Part shown: positions 8,721 through 17,400 of the stretch, piece by piece
Layout: each line of letters begins with the position of its first letter
Position numbering within the stretch: the stretch's first letter is position 1
Assembly: GCA_019638595.1 (NCBI GenBank)
Contig: JAHBTJ010000015.1
Location: 124,001 to 188,000 of the forward strand
DNA length: 64,000 nt
Origin: Chitinophagaceae bacterium
GTDB taxonomy: Bacteria; Bacteroidota; Bacteroidia; Chitinophagales; Chitinophagaceae
Reading direction: 5' to 3'
Notes under the pieces: generated by a model
What the model was told of the DNA's origin: nothing
Seen by the model: the letters and a program-made list of their open reading frames with translations, nothing else
Databases searched by the model: none
Made by a program: the position numbers and the translations under genes

Positions 8721-9773
8721 TTACCTGGCGCCTACAGCCTCATCCACGGCCGATTTAAATTGCGTAAATATCTCTTTGCCTTCATCGCCTGATTGCGGCT
8801 TTACCAGCAAAATAGCCGCGTATTTATTTTTCTTATCAATATAAGGCCAAGTGCCTGATAAGGAAGGACTGATCAAAACAGTTCCATTCCCGCTTCCATC
8901 TTCTTCCAACAGCCAGGCGCCAAAGCCATAGTGAAGTCCTTCGGTACCTTTGGGAGTAAACTTAACGGGTAATTCGGTAAACTGCGCCCTGCACATTTCA
9001 GCTACCGATTTTTCGCTGATAACCTGCTTTCCTTCAAACACGCCATTGTTCAATATCATGGCAAGAAAATTAATATAATCATTTGCGCTTGATTGTGCCC
9101 CTATAGAAGGATTGATGCTCATGTTATCGTAATTGTAAAAGGTAGTATTGCGCATTTTCAAAGGGCGTAATATCTTTTCCATTACTATACGGTCGAATGT
9201 TTTTTTACTCACTACTTCCAGCATTCTTCCGGCAATATTCATTCCTACATTGGTATAAAAAAACTCGGTTGGGGGGTTGGTAACAATTTCCCTCTTGGTA
9301 GCAAAATGATTCATCTCCTCTTCCAGCGATTCAAATTTTGCTTTGGGAACCAGCTTTGCCAGTCCGCCCTTATCGCCTTCCAGTCCATCGGTATGCGTAA
9401 GGCAGTGTTTCAGGTTGATATAAGCTTTCATGTATTTGCCCAAAATAGGAATGAGTGTGGATGCTTTGGTTTCGAGAGTTATTTTGCCTTCATCAATATA
9501 GGTCATTGCCAGCGCCGCGGTGATCCATTGCCCGCTGGCCCCGATTGGAACCTGTGTTTTGCCTGTAAAATCTTCCCCAATCTCTTTACGGTAAACTATC
9601 TTATCATCTTTATATACCAGCGCTACTATTCTTCCTCCCAAAGCTTTTTGATTTTTCTGCAGCATATCATCCACCACTGTAAAATCGTATTGTGCTTTTG
9701 CCGACTGAAAGATTAGCATGAAAATTGTTAACATACTGAAATACAGGCAGCTTTGTGTAATTTTATATGACAT
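8721..9773 (-). CDS. class C beta-lactamase-fold protein lacking the SxxK nucleophile
   Basis: This 350-residue protein has an N-terminal signal sequence (about residues 11-27) and the serine beta-lactamase/PBP fold. The second catalytic motif is present (Y173-T-N175 in FFYTNVG), and a plausible third-motif region is SGTWPYIDKKNK. The first motif is not intact. Relatives read S-x-x-K directly before W-x-x-A-A, but here residues 79-82 are A-S-G-Q (PIGASGQWITAA), so both the serine and the lysine positions are replaced. The protein is otherwise full length with no frameshift. It may be a pseudoenzyme or binding protein, although an alignment shift that uses Ser80 cannot be fully excluded. It appears co-transcribed with the GH92 gene. 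Confidence 0.85.
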   Translation of the reverse strand: MSYKITQSCLYFSMLTIFMLIFQSAKAQYDFTVVDDMLQKNQKALGGRIVALVYKDDKIVYRKEIGEDFTGKTQVPIGASGQWITAALAMTYIDEGKITLETKASTLIPILGKYMKAYINLKHCLTHTDGLEGDKGGLAKLVPKAKFESLEEEMNHFATKREIVTNPPTEFFYTNVGMNIAGRMLEVVSKKTFDRIVMEKILRPLKMRNTTFYNYDNMSINPSIGAQSSANDYINFLAMILNNGVFEGKQVISEKSVAEMCRAQFTELPVKFTPKGTEGLHYGFGAWLLEEDGSGNGTVLISPSLSGTWPYIDKKNKYAAILLVKPQSGDEGKEIFTQFKSAVDEAVGAR

Positions 9774-9855
9774 ATTTACCGTGCTTTTGCTTTGGATTGC
9801 TATTTGTAAAGAATGGATAAAGATATTTTAAAACGAATAAAGGAAAACTTAAAAT

Positions 9856-12504
9856 ATGAATCTCAACAACTTTACAATAAAAGCCCAGGAGGCTATCGCT
9901 AAGGCGCAGCAACTGGCGTTCAATGATGGCAATGCCAACATTGAAACAGAGCACTTGCTGAAGTCTTTGTTAGCCGATGATGACTCACCTATTGAATTTT
10001 TACTTAAAAAGAACAATGTAAATGTAAACTTCGTTGAATCGAAGCTGGATGAAAGCATAGCGAAACTCCCTAAAGTGCAGGGTGGTGAGCCGGCTCAGTC
10101 TATCAGCCGCGATGCCAATAATGTAATACTGCGTGCGGGTTCATTGCTTAAAACATTTGGTGATGAATTTGTAAGCGTTGAACATATACTGCTTGCAATA
10201 TTGCAGGGTAATGATAATACGGCCAAGCTTTTAAAAGACGCGGGATTGACCGAAAAAGGTTTGATCGCTGCCATCAAAGATCTGCGTAAGGGTTCTACCA
10301 TTTCATCGCAAACGCAGGAAACTCAATTCAATGTACTGAACAAGTATGCCAAAAACCTGAATGAGCTCGCCCGCCAGGGTAAGCTCGACCCGGTAATTGG
10401 CCGTGATGAAGAGATCAGGCGCACTTTGCATATACTTTCCCGCAGGAACAAAAACAACCCCATGCTGGTTGGTGAGCCGGGAGTAGGTAAAACCGCTATT
10501 GCGGAAGGGCTGGCAATGCGCATAGTAAATGGCGATGTGCCCGAAAATCTTAAAACAAAAATTATTTACGCGCTTGATATGGGGCAGTTGATTGCCGGAG
10601 CAAAATATAAAGGTGAATTTGAAGAGCGTTTGAAGGGAGTAGTGAACGAGGTGGCAAAAAGCGATGGCGGCATTATTTTGTTCATTGACGAAATACATAC
10701 GCTTGTGGGCGCGGGCGGCGGCGAAGGCGCTATGGATGCCGCTAACATATTAAAACCTGCTTTGGCCAGAGGAGAACTGAGAGCTATAGGCGCCACCACT
10801 TTAAATGAGTATCAGAAATATTTTGAAAAAGACAAAGCGCTGGAAAGAAGATTCCAGAAGGTTTTGATTGATGAGCCCAGTGTGGAAGACGCGGTTTCTA
10901 TATTAAGGGGTATCAAAGACCGTTATGAAACACATCACCATGTACGCATTAAAGATGAAGCCATCATTGCCGCGGTAGAATTGTCGCACCGGTATATTTC
11001 CGACAGGTTTTTGCCGGATAAGGCCATAGATCTTATTGACGAAAGTGCAGCCAAGCTGAGGCTGGAAATGAATTCCATGCCTGAAGAGCTGGATCAACTG
11101 GAGAGGCAGATCCGCCAGTTGGAAATAGAAAGAGAAGCGATCAAAAGAGAAAATGATGATGCGAAGCTGAAAGAGCTGGCGAAAGACATTTCTTTACTGA
11201 GCGTAGAAAGAGATACGCTGAAAGCCAAATGGCAGCAGGAAAAAGAGCTGGTAGAAAAGATACAGGCTTCTAAAGCAAGCATTGAAGTATTGAAAACCGA
11301 AGCGGAAAAAGCCGAAAGGAACGGCGATTATGGAAAGGTAGCCGAAATACGGTATGGTAAGATCAAGGAAGAAGAAAAGAATATAGATGATCTTACCGCG
11401 GAACTGAATGAGCTGGCTCCGGAGAAACGTTTGTTGAAAGAAGAAGTAGATGCGGAAGACATTGCGGAAGCAATAGCCAAGTCTACCGGTATACCGGTAA
11501 GTAAAATGCTGCAAAGCGAAAGGGAAAAGCTGTTGAACCTGGAAGATGAATTGCATAAACGCGTGGTAGGGCAGGAGGAAGCGATCAGCGCAGTGGCAGA
11601 TGCCATTCGCAGAAGCAGGGCGGGATTGCACGATCCTAAAAAACCGATTGGTTCATTTATATTTTTAGGTACTACCGGCGTAGGTAAAACAGAATTAGCC
11701 AAAGCCCTGGCAGCCTACCTGTTTGATGATGAAAATATGATGACGCGTATAGACATGAGTGAGTACCAGGAAAAACATACGGTGAGCAGGCTGGTGGGTG
11801 CTCCTCCGGGATATGTAGGGTACGATGAAGGAGGACAGCTAACAGAAGCTGTAAGACGCAAGCCGTACAGCGTGGTATTGCTGGATGAAATTGAAAAAGC
11901 GCATCCGGATGTATTCAATGTATTGCTGCAGGTGCTGGATGATGGAAGGCTGACCGATAATAAAGGCCGCGTGGTGAACTTCAAAAACACCATCATCATC
12001 ATGACCAGTAACATGGGAAGCCAGATCATACAGGATAATTTTGAAAACGTAACGGAATCGAATAAGGAAGAGATCGTAGAAAAAACAAAGCTGGAAGTAA
12101 TGAACCTCCTGAAGCAAACGATCCGCCCGGAGTTTTTGAACCGTGTAGATGATGTGATCATGTTCCAGCCATTGCTGAAAAATGAAATAAGGGGCATTAT
12201 TCAAATCCAGATCAATAACCTGAAAAACCTGCTTTCCGTTAACGGCATTGAGCTGGATCTTACAGATTACGCGATAGACTTTTTGGTAGACAATGGTTAT
12301 GATCCGCAATTTGGCGCACGTCCTTTAAAAAGGCTCATTCAAAAAGAAATAGTAAATCCGTTGAGTAAGAAGATCCTTGCCGGTGATATTGATAAAACCA
12401 AGCCTGTGCTGGTAGACGTATTTGATAATACGGTTGTTTTCAGAAATGAGCAATCTGCAGAAGTAAAGGAAAAGAAAGAGGGAAGCAGGAAAAAGGTTTC
12501 GTGA
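9856..12504 (+). CDS. clpB: ATP-dependent disaggregase ClpB
   Basis: This 882-residue Hsp100 chaperone has an N-terminal Clp repeat domain (residues 1-145). AAA1 follows, with Walker A GEPGVGKT at 206-213 and Walker B LFIDEIH. The long coiled-coil middle domain (about 400-540) is the ClpB hallmark. AAA2 has Walker A GTTGVGKT at 605-612 and [14 protein letters not shown]. No ClpP-binding tripeptide loop is evident, which fits ClpB rather than ClpA or ClpC. Together with DnaK it dissolves and refolds aggregates in the cytoplasm. It is divergent from the serine-hydrolase-like gene across 82 bases. No CIRCE element or other clear heat-shock operator was seen there. A strong terminator follows. 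Confidence 0.97.
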   Translation: MNLNNFTIKAQEAIAKAQQLAFNDGNANIETEHLLKSLLADDDSPIEFLLKKNNVNVNFVESKLDESIAKLPKVQGGEPAQSISRDANNVILRAGSLLKTFGDEFVSVEHILLAILQGNDNTAKLLKDAGLTEKGLIAAIKDLRKGSTISSQTQETQFNVLNKYAKNLNELARQGKLDPVIGRDEEIRRTLHILSRRNKNNPMLVGEPGVGKTAIAEGLAMRIVNGDVPENLKTKIIYALDMGQLIAGAKYKGEFEERLKGVVNEVAKSDGGIILFIDEIHTLVGAGGGEGAMDAANILKPALARGELRAIGATTLNEYQKYFEKDKALERRFQKVLIDEPSVEDAVSILRGIKDRYETHHHVRIKDEAIIAAVELSHRYISDRFLPDKAIDLIDESAAKLRLEMNSMPEELDQLERQIRQLEIEREAIKRENDDAKLKELAKDISLLSVERDTLKAKWQQEKELVEKIQASKASIEVLKTEAEKAERNGDYGKVAEIRYGKIKEEEKNIDDLTAELNELAPEKRLLKEEVDAEDIAEAIAKSTGIPVSKMLQSEREKLLNLEDELHKRVVGQEEAISAVADAIRRSRAGLHDPKKPIGSFIFLGTTGVGKTELAKALAAYLFDDENMMTRIDMSEYQEKHTVSRLVGAPPGYVGYDEGGQLTEAVRRKPYSVVLLDEIEKAHPDVFNVLLQVLDDGRLTDNKGRVVNFKNTIIIMTSNMGSQIIQDNFENVTESNKEEIVEKTKLEVMNLLKQTIRPEFLNRVDDVIMFQPLLKNEIRGIIQIQINNLKNLLSVNGIELDLTDYAIDFLVDNGYDPQFGARPLKRLIQKEIVNPLSKKILAGDIDKTKPVLVDVFDNTVVFRNEQSAEVKEKKEGSRKKVS

Positions 12505-12530
12505 CCTGAACAATAAAGTGATAATACTGG

Positions 12531-12565
12531 AACGTCATTGGAGTAAAGTCTAATGACGTTTTTTT
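12531..12565 (+). terminator. intrinsic terminator after clpB
   Basis: A perfect 9-bp stem, AACGTCATT (12531-12539) with AATGACGTT (12552-12560), encloses a 12-base loop. The second arm ends in TT and runs into five more T residues, a textbook rho-independent terminator 27 bases after the clpB stop. Confidence 0.88.
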
Positions 12566-12600
12566 ATTATACTTGCATATAACATCAGGGAGATATTTTA

Positions 12601-12630
12601 TTGATATATGTTCTCATAATACTACTTTTG
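12601..12630 (+). promoter_or_regulatory. Bacteroidota-type promoter for accA
   Basis: TTG at 12601-12603, a 19-base spacer, and TACTTTTG at 12623-12630 match the Bacteroidota sigma-ABfr consensus (TTTG, 19 bases, TAnnTTTG). Transcription would start near 12637, giving a leader of about 15 bases before the accA ATG. Confidence 0.7.
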
Positions 12631-12651
12631 TCTTCGGCCTAAAAACAGTAT

Positions 12652-13623
12652 ATGCCAGAATTTAAACAACGACAATTCATAGAATTTGAAAAACCTATAA
12701 AAGAATTATTTGACCAGTCTGCGCAATTAAAGCAGATGGCGGAAAAGAATGCCCAGGTGGATTATAAAGACGCCATCAGGCAACTGGAAGAGCGTATTGT
12801 TGAAAAGCGCAGGGAGATCACGCAAAATTTAACACCCTGGCAGCAGGTGCAGCTAAGCCGCCATCCTGATAGGCCCTATACGAATGCCTATATTAAAAGA
12901 ATGTTTACCAACTATATTGAGCTGTATGGCGACCGGAATGTGAGGGATGATAAAGCCATTGTTGGAGGATTTGGCTTACTGGATGGCGAAACCGTTATGG
13001 TCATTGGGCATCAAAAAGGCATCAATACCAAAATGCGGCAGCTTCGTAACTTTGGGATGGCTAACCCTGAAGGATACCGCAAGGCATTAAGGCTGATGAA
13101 GCTGGCGGAGAAGTTCAATAAGCCTGTAGTTACCCTGATTGATACTCCCGGAGCCTTTCCCGGAGCCGAAGCGGAAGAAAGAGGGCAGGGAGAAGCGATT
13201 GCCAGGAATATTTATGAAATGATGCGTTTGCGGGTACCCGTTATTTGTGTAATTATAGGCGAAGGGGCCAGCGGAGGCGCATTGGGCATAGGAGTGGGCG
13301 ACAGGGTATTGATGTTGCAGAACACCTGGTATACGGTAATATCGCCCGAAAACTGCAGCTCTATATTATGGCGTAGCTGGGAAAAAAAGGAACTGGCGGC
13401 GGAACAGCTAAAGCTTACATCGAAAGACATGAAAGGTTTTGGCCTGGTGGATGATGTAGTGCCGGAACCTTATGGAGGGGCACATTGGAATTATGAAGAA
13501 GCTGCCAATTCGTTAAAAGCTCACCTGCTTCCTTTGCTGAAGGAACTAAAAGCGATAGACCCTGATACGCGGATCAAACAGCGTATAGAAAAGTATAGTA
13601 AAATGGGCTTCTGGCAGGAGTAG
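12652..13623 (+). CDS. accA: acetyl-CoA carboxylase carboxyltransferase subunit alpha
   Basis: This 323-residue protein is the AccA half of the carboxyltransferase that moves CO2 from carboxybiotin to acetyl-CoA, giving malonyl-CoA for fatty acid synthesis. Recognisable stretches are the N-terminal helix ([10 protein letters not shown]), [10 protein letters not shown], the crotonase-type core [20 protein letters not shown], and the oxyanion region [17 protein letters not shown]. The length is usual for the family. The gene is monocistronic, with its own promoter and a terminator between it and clpB. The accB, accC and accD genes are not in this window. Confidence 0.97.
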   Translation: MPEFKQRQFIEFEKPIKELFDQSAQLKQMAEKNAQVDYKDAIRQLEERIVEKRREITQNLTPWQQVQLSRHPDRPYTNAYIKRMFTNYIELYGDRNVRDDKAIVGGFGLLDGETVMVIGHQKGINTKMRQLRNFGMANPEGYRKALRLMKLAEKFNKPVVTLIDTPGAFPGAEAEERGQGEAIARNIYEMMRLRVPVICVIIGEGASGGALGIGVGDRVLMLQNTWYTVISPENCSSILWRSWEKKELAAEQLKLTSKDMKGFGLVDDVVPEPYGGAHWNYEEAANSLKAHLLPLLKELKAIDPDTRIKQRIEKYSKMGFWQE

Positions 13624-13662
13624 GAAAAGTTGCCAGCCATCAATCATCATCCAAAATTAAAT

Positions 13663-13677
13663 ATCCGGTAACCGGAT
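13663..13677. repeat. short perfect inverted repeat between accA and dapA
   Basis: ATCCGG (13663-13668), spacer TAA, then CCGGAT (13672-13677). It lies about 40 bases after accA and 34 before dapA. There is no T-run, so it could be an operator or a weak hairpin. No role can be assigned. Confidence 0.4.
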
Positions 13678-13711
13678 CAAACATATATCTCTCAAAGCAT
13701 TTCAATAAAGA

Positions 13712-14629
13712 ATGATCATGTCATTAAGAACGCAACTCAGAGGAACCGGCGTAGCATTAATTACCCCTTTTCAGAAAGATTATAATATTGATTATGATGC
13801 CCTGGGCAGAATGATAGATTTTGTGATCGGCAATGGTGTTGAATACATTGTAAGCCTGGGTACAACAGGTGAAGCGCCTGCTATTTCAAAGGAAGAAAAG
13901 AAGAAGATCGTTCAATATACTTACGAAAAAGTAAACAGCCGTGTGCCTGTAGTGGTAGGTATTGGTGGCAATAATACCGCTGAGGTAGTAAAAGAATTGA
14001 AGTCGTTCGCGTTGGAGGAAGCTGTGGCTGTACTGAGTGTGAGCCCGTATTACAGCAAACCTTCCCAGGAAGGGTTGTACCAGCATTACGTGGCTTTGGC
14101 GGATGTATCGCCCAAACCCGTGATCCTGTACAATGTGCCCGGAAGAACAGGACGTAACCTGGCCGCGGATACCACGTTGCGTTTGGCGGAGCATTCAAAC
14201 ATTGCAGGCATAAAAGAAGCCGCGGGAGATATGATGCAATGCATGCAGATACTCAGGCATCGTCCCGAAGATTTTTTAGTTTCCAGTGGCGATGATGCGC
14301 TGGGGTTCCCGCAAATAGCGTGTGGTATGGATGGTGTGATCAGCGTTATTGCCAATTGCATGCCCAGGCAGTTTTCGGAACTGGTGCGGCTGGCGCTGGA
14401 TGGTAAATTAAAAGAAGCCAAAGCCATTAATGATGAGTTGCTGGATGTGTATGAGCTGCTGTTCGTGGAAAACAACCCGGCAGGAGTAAAGTCATTTCTC
14501 ACCCACCTGGGTTTAATTGAAAATATACTTCGTCTGCCGGTATTGCCGTTGAGCGACAACCTGCACCAGAAGTCCAAAGTTTTATTGCGTAAGCAGTCTG
14601 CCATACCGGTTCCCACAATGTTACCGTAA
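13712..14629 (+). CDS. dapA: 4-hydroxy-tetrahydrodipicolinate synthase
   Basis: DapA condenses pyruvate with aspartate semialdehyde, the first committed step to lysine and diaminopimelate. The (beta/alpha)8 barrel motifs are complete: TTGE (51-54), Tyr140 in LYNVPGRTG with Arg145 nearby, and Schiff-base Lys168 in AGIKEAAGD. At 305 residues it has a normal length. The start could be 13712 (MIM) or 13718 (MSLRTQL), and the second matches relatives better at the N-terminus. The stop codon lies inside the first copy of a 39-base palindromic repeat, so the repeat abuts or entered exactly at the gene end. Confidence 0.96.
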   Translation: MIMSLRTQLRGTGVALITPFQKDYNIDYDALGRMIDFVIGNGVEYIVSLGTTGEAPAISKEEKKKIVQYTYEKVNSRVPVVVGIGGNNTAEVVKELKSFALEEAVAVLSVSPYYSKPSQEGLYQHYVALADVSPKPVILYNVPGRTGRNLAADTTLRLAEHSNIAGIKEAAGDMMQCMQILRHRPEDFLVSSGDDALGFPQIACGMDGVISVIANCMPRQFSELVRLALDGKLKEAKAINDELLDVYELLFVENNPAGVKSFLTHLGLIENILRLPVLPLSDNLHQKSKVLLRKQSAIPVPTMLP

Positions 14630-14659
14630 TGCCAGTCCTACGGACTTTAAGAGGTGGCA
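14621..14659. repeat. REP-like palindromic repeat, family A, copy 1
   Basis: This 39-base unit is found again at 14737-14775 with one mismatch. It contains an inner hairpin AGTCC-TAC-GGACT and outer complementary ends TGCCA and TGGCA. It overlaps the dapA stop codon. Together with copy 2 and the family B hairpins it lies just upstream of an IS200-like transposase gene, the arrangement seen for RAYT-linked REP sequences. Confidence 0.85.
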
Positions 14660-14736
14660 TCATTTGGCTTCTTAAATCTATTTTTCGAAAAGGGTGCTGT
14701 ATACGATGTTAGTGTCATCCCTACGGGCTTCTGTGG

Positions 14737-14775
14737 TTACCATAATGCCAGTCCTACGGACTTTAAGAGGTGGCA
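14737..14775. repeat. REP-like palindromic repeat, family A, copy 2
   Basis: It is 38 of 39 bases identical to 14621-14659, in the same orientation, with the same TGCCA/TGGCA outer ends and the same inner hairpin. Between the two copies, around 14712-14742, is a degenerate relative with inner hairpin CCC-TAC-GGG, in which both stem arms have changed together. Confidence 0.85.
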
Positions 14776-14794
14776 ATCGCGGTTTCCCTATATA

Positions 14795-14869
14795 ACGCCG
14801 TCAGGCGTGCTATTACAGTAGCGCCAGAGGCGCGATATTACGGTAGCACCGTAGGTGCGGTATTTTTTT
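14795..14869. repeat. three tandem hairpins with covarying stems, family B
   Basis: Three units follow one another: ACGCC-gtca-GGCGT (14795-14808), GCGCC-aga-GGCGC (14821-14833) and GCACC-gta-GGTGC (14846-14858). The linkers are similar (tattacagta, tattacggta). The stems differ in sequence but each is fully paired, so the changes are compensatory and structure is conserved. The last hairpin is followed by GGTATTTTTTT and may also terminate dapA transcription. Confidence 0.8.
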
Positions 14870-14934
14870 ATTCATTCATTGGTGCAGATTTTGTAAATTA
14901 ACGGTTACATTATCAATATTGCAAACTATAACCA

Positions 14935-15396
14935 ATGGCAAACACCTATTCACAAATATCCATTCATGCAGTTTTTGCAGTAAAATACAGGAGTAGCTAC
15001 ATTACAAAAAGTTGGCGGGATGAGCTCCATAGCTATATATCAGGAATTATAACAAACGAGGGTGCTAAATCCCTGGCAGTAGGCGGATGGCTGGATCATG
15101 TACATATATTTTTTGGTATGCCTGTTACTACCTGCATTGCAGATTTTATGCAAACTGTTAAAGCCAATAGCTCCAGGTGGATCAACGAAAGAGAATTTAT
15201 TTCACAAAAGTTTCAATGGCAATCAGGTTATGGAGCATTTTCCTATGCAAGGAGCCAGCGAAGTAACGTGATCAATTACATTAAAAACCAGGAACAGCAT
15301 CATTCGGCAAAAACTTTCAAACAGGAGTATTACGAGATACTGCAAAAATTTGAGGTGCAGTATGATGAAAAATACCTTTTTGAATTTTACGAATAA
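14935..15396 (+). CDS. IS200-like Y1 transposase, RAYT type
   Basis: This 153-residue HUH single-strand transposase has the HUH metal motif H55-V-H57 (GGWLDHVHIFFGM) and the catalytic tyrosine Tyr115 in NVINYIKNQEQHH. The N-terminus MANTYSQISIHAVFAVKYR is characteristic of the group in Bacteroidota. All catalytic residues are intact, so it should be active. It is alone, with no tnpB and no flanking target duplication that I can see. Palindromic repeats lie only upstream. That matches a domesticated REP-associated tyrosine transposase (RAYT) rather than a complete insertion sequence, though a plain IS200 copy is the alternative. Confidence 0.9.
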   Translation: MANTYSQISIHAVFAVKYRSSYITKSWRDELHSYISGIITNEGAKSLAVGGWLDHVHIFFGMPVTTCIADFMQTVKANSSRWINEREFISQKFQWQSGYGAFSYARSQRSNVINYIKNQEQHHSAKTFKQEYYEILQKFEVQYDEKYLFEFYE

Positions 15397-15531
15397 GGAT
15401 ACAGCCGGATAAGCTATAAATAACCTGGCCAGTTGTAATAACCGGGGCATTAATCCGTTAATAAACAAAAGATTATATTGCAGCCGGTTTATAGGCAAGA
15501 TTTTTGATTTTATTATAAGGAAGTACAACAC

Positions 15532-17229
15532 ATGCAGCTAAAGAAGACGATTTTACTTACCCTTTTTTTTGCAGGTTTTTATGCGGTACTCTTCGCGCAG
15601 TCCGATCGTATTCCACTTGGAAACAAGCAATACCAGTTACTTGACAGGCTGGACATAAAACTGCAAAACGATTCTGTTTTTTCCTTTTCAACTATAAGAC
15701 CCTATAATCGTAAAATGTATACGGAACGGGCGGAGTATATTGACTCGCTCGACAATGAAGGAGCATTGCCGGCAAAACTGTCGCGTGTAGATAAGTATAA
15801 CCTTCGCAGTTTGTTGATGAACAACGCCGAGTGGACAAAAAGTTTTGGTGATTCATTCCGTACAAAAAAACCAATATGGAATACTTTTTTCAAAACTCCC
15901 GCCCACCTGTACGAAGCTTACTCAAAAGATTTTACGCTTATTATAGATCCTGTAATCAACCTGCAGGCCGGCAAATCATCGCGGGTAGATGAGCAGTTGT
16001 TCGTAAATACCAGGGGTATTACCATGCGTGGCAACATCAGCAAAAAGCTGGGCTTTTACACCTATCTTACAGAAAACCAGGAAAGGGATCCTTTATACGT
16101 GCAGCAGTATACAACAACGCATAAGGGATTACCCAATGCCGGTTATTATAAAGGTTTCCGCAATAACGCCTATGATTATTTTGATGCCCGGGGAGGAATT
16201 GATTTTGCCGCTACAAAATTCATCAACTTCCGTTTTGGATATGATAAGCTGTTCCTGGGTAATGGCTACCGTAGTCTTTTGTTGAGCGATTTCAGTAACA
16301 ATTTCCTGTATTTGCAGATGGACGTTCAACTGCGCAAATTCAGTTATAAAAGCGTATATGCCGAATTGATAGCGCCGTTCAACCCCATTCCTAACAGGGA
16401 TACTATCCGTTATAAAAACTATATGGCGTTCCATCACCTGAGCGTTCAACTGGCTAAATGGCTGAATGTGGGTGTGTATGAAAATGTATTATACAATGGA
16501 AAGAACGGGTATGAATTAAGTTACCTCAACCCGGTTATTTTTTACCGTTCCATTGAAATGCAATTGGGAAGCGGAGGCTCCAAAGCAACTATTGGTATAG
16601 ATGCAAAAGCAAATATTCTGAAAAATGCACAGTTGTACGGACAACTGGTCATCGGCGAATTTGTGTTCAATGAAATTATGCATTATAACCGTGGCAGTTG
16701 GGTTAACAAACAGGCGCTGCAATTAGGCGCGAAATATATTGATGTAGCCGGTGTCAGCAATCTTGACCTGCAGGTGGAAGCCAATTGGGTACGTCCGTAT
16801 ATGTATACGCATCACGATACTGCAACAGGATTCACACATTATAACAAAGAGCTGGCTCATCCGCTGGGCGCCAATTTCAGCGAATATATTGTGGTAGCTA
16901 AATATCAACCCATACCCAGGCTGTACTTTACCGGCAAACTATTCTACCACAGGCAAGGGCTCGATTCAGCCGGTCTTAATATGGGAAACAACCTGTTCAG
17001 GAGTTATCTTACCCGCCCCAGGGAATACGGCTTTTTCATTGGAACAGGTATTCCTGCCAAAAGTATGCTGGTTTCGTTCAATGCCTCGTACGAGTTGCTG
17101 CAGAACCTGTTCATTGATGTTAACTTCAGTAACCGCAGCTATAGCATTCCGTCACAACCCCGTGTCAACGAATTTATTTTTACAGCCGGGGTGCGTTGGA
17201 ATATTACAAGAAGAGAGTTTGAGTTTTAA
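15532..17229 (+). CDS. outer-membrane barrel protein, Wzi-like (tentative)
   Basis: This 565-residue protein has a signal peptide (LTLFFAGFYAVLFAQ). A globular section of about 110 residues is followed by a long beta-rich region with repeated aromatic strands and a C-terminal strand (FTAGVRWNITRREFEF). The segment FGYDKLFLGNGYRSLLLS resembles the capsule assembly Wzi family, outer-membrane proteins that hold surface polysaccharide. The match is from memory of the motif only, so a generic barrel is possible. It is convergent with the porin gene at 17401, with about 170 bases between. Confidence 0.7.
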   Translation: MQLKKTILLTLFFAGFYAVLFAQSDRIPLGNKQYQLLDRLDIKLQNDSVFSFSTIRPYNRKMYTERAEYIDSLDNEGALPAKLSRVDKYNLRSLLMNNAEWTKSFGDSFRTKKPIWNTFFKTPAHLYEAYSKDFTLIIDPVINLQAGKSSRVDEQLFVNTRGITMRGNISKKLGFYTYLTENQERDPLYVQQYTTTHKGLPNAGYYKGFRNNAYDYFDARGGIDFAATKFINFRFGYDKLFLGNGYRSLLLSDFSNNFLYLQMDVQLRKFSYKSVYAELIAPFNPIPNRDTIRYKNYMAFHHLSVQLAKWLNVGVYENVLYNGKNGYELSYLNPVIFYRSIEMQLGSGGSKATIGIDAKANILKNAQLYGQLVIGEFVFNEIMHYNRGSWVNKQALQLGAKYIDVAGVSNLDLQVEANWVRPYMYTHHDTATGFTHYNKELAHPLGANFSEYIVVAKYQPIPRLYFTGKLFYHRQGLDSAGLNMGNNLFRSYLTRPREYGFFIGTGIPAKSMLVSFNASYELLQNLFIDVNFSNRSYSIPSQPRVNEFIFTAGVRWNITRREFEF

Positions 17230-17400
17230 GCGGTTACCGGGGCTGGTTACAGGATTTGAGATTCCAGAAACTATCAAACGGCAAACTATAAACAATAAAC
17301 CTTGAACTGCGTTTACCTAAAAGCATTTTGTCAGCCTGTATGTTTTTTCTGCTGATATACCACCGGCTGCACTTTTTTCTCTTTGCACAAGAGTGTTTCT

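Larger units (their letters stand above)
14630..14934. other. 305-base intergenic region filled with palindromic repeats
   Basis: This gap between dapA and the transposase gene holds most of two 39-base repeats, one decayed copy and three covarying hairpins. No coding sequence is visible. The last 65 bases before the transposase start are AT-rich and hold no clear TAnnTTTG box. Confidence 0.75.

Noticed and set aside
11194-12309. Several antisense open frames inside clpB (100-160 codons)
   Set aside because: They lie opposite a highly conserved gene and show no family motif. The codon bias of clpB explains them.
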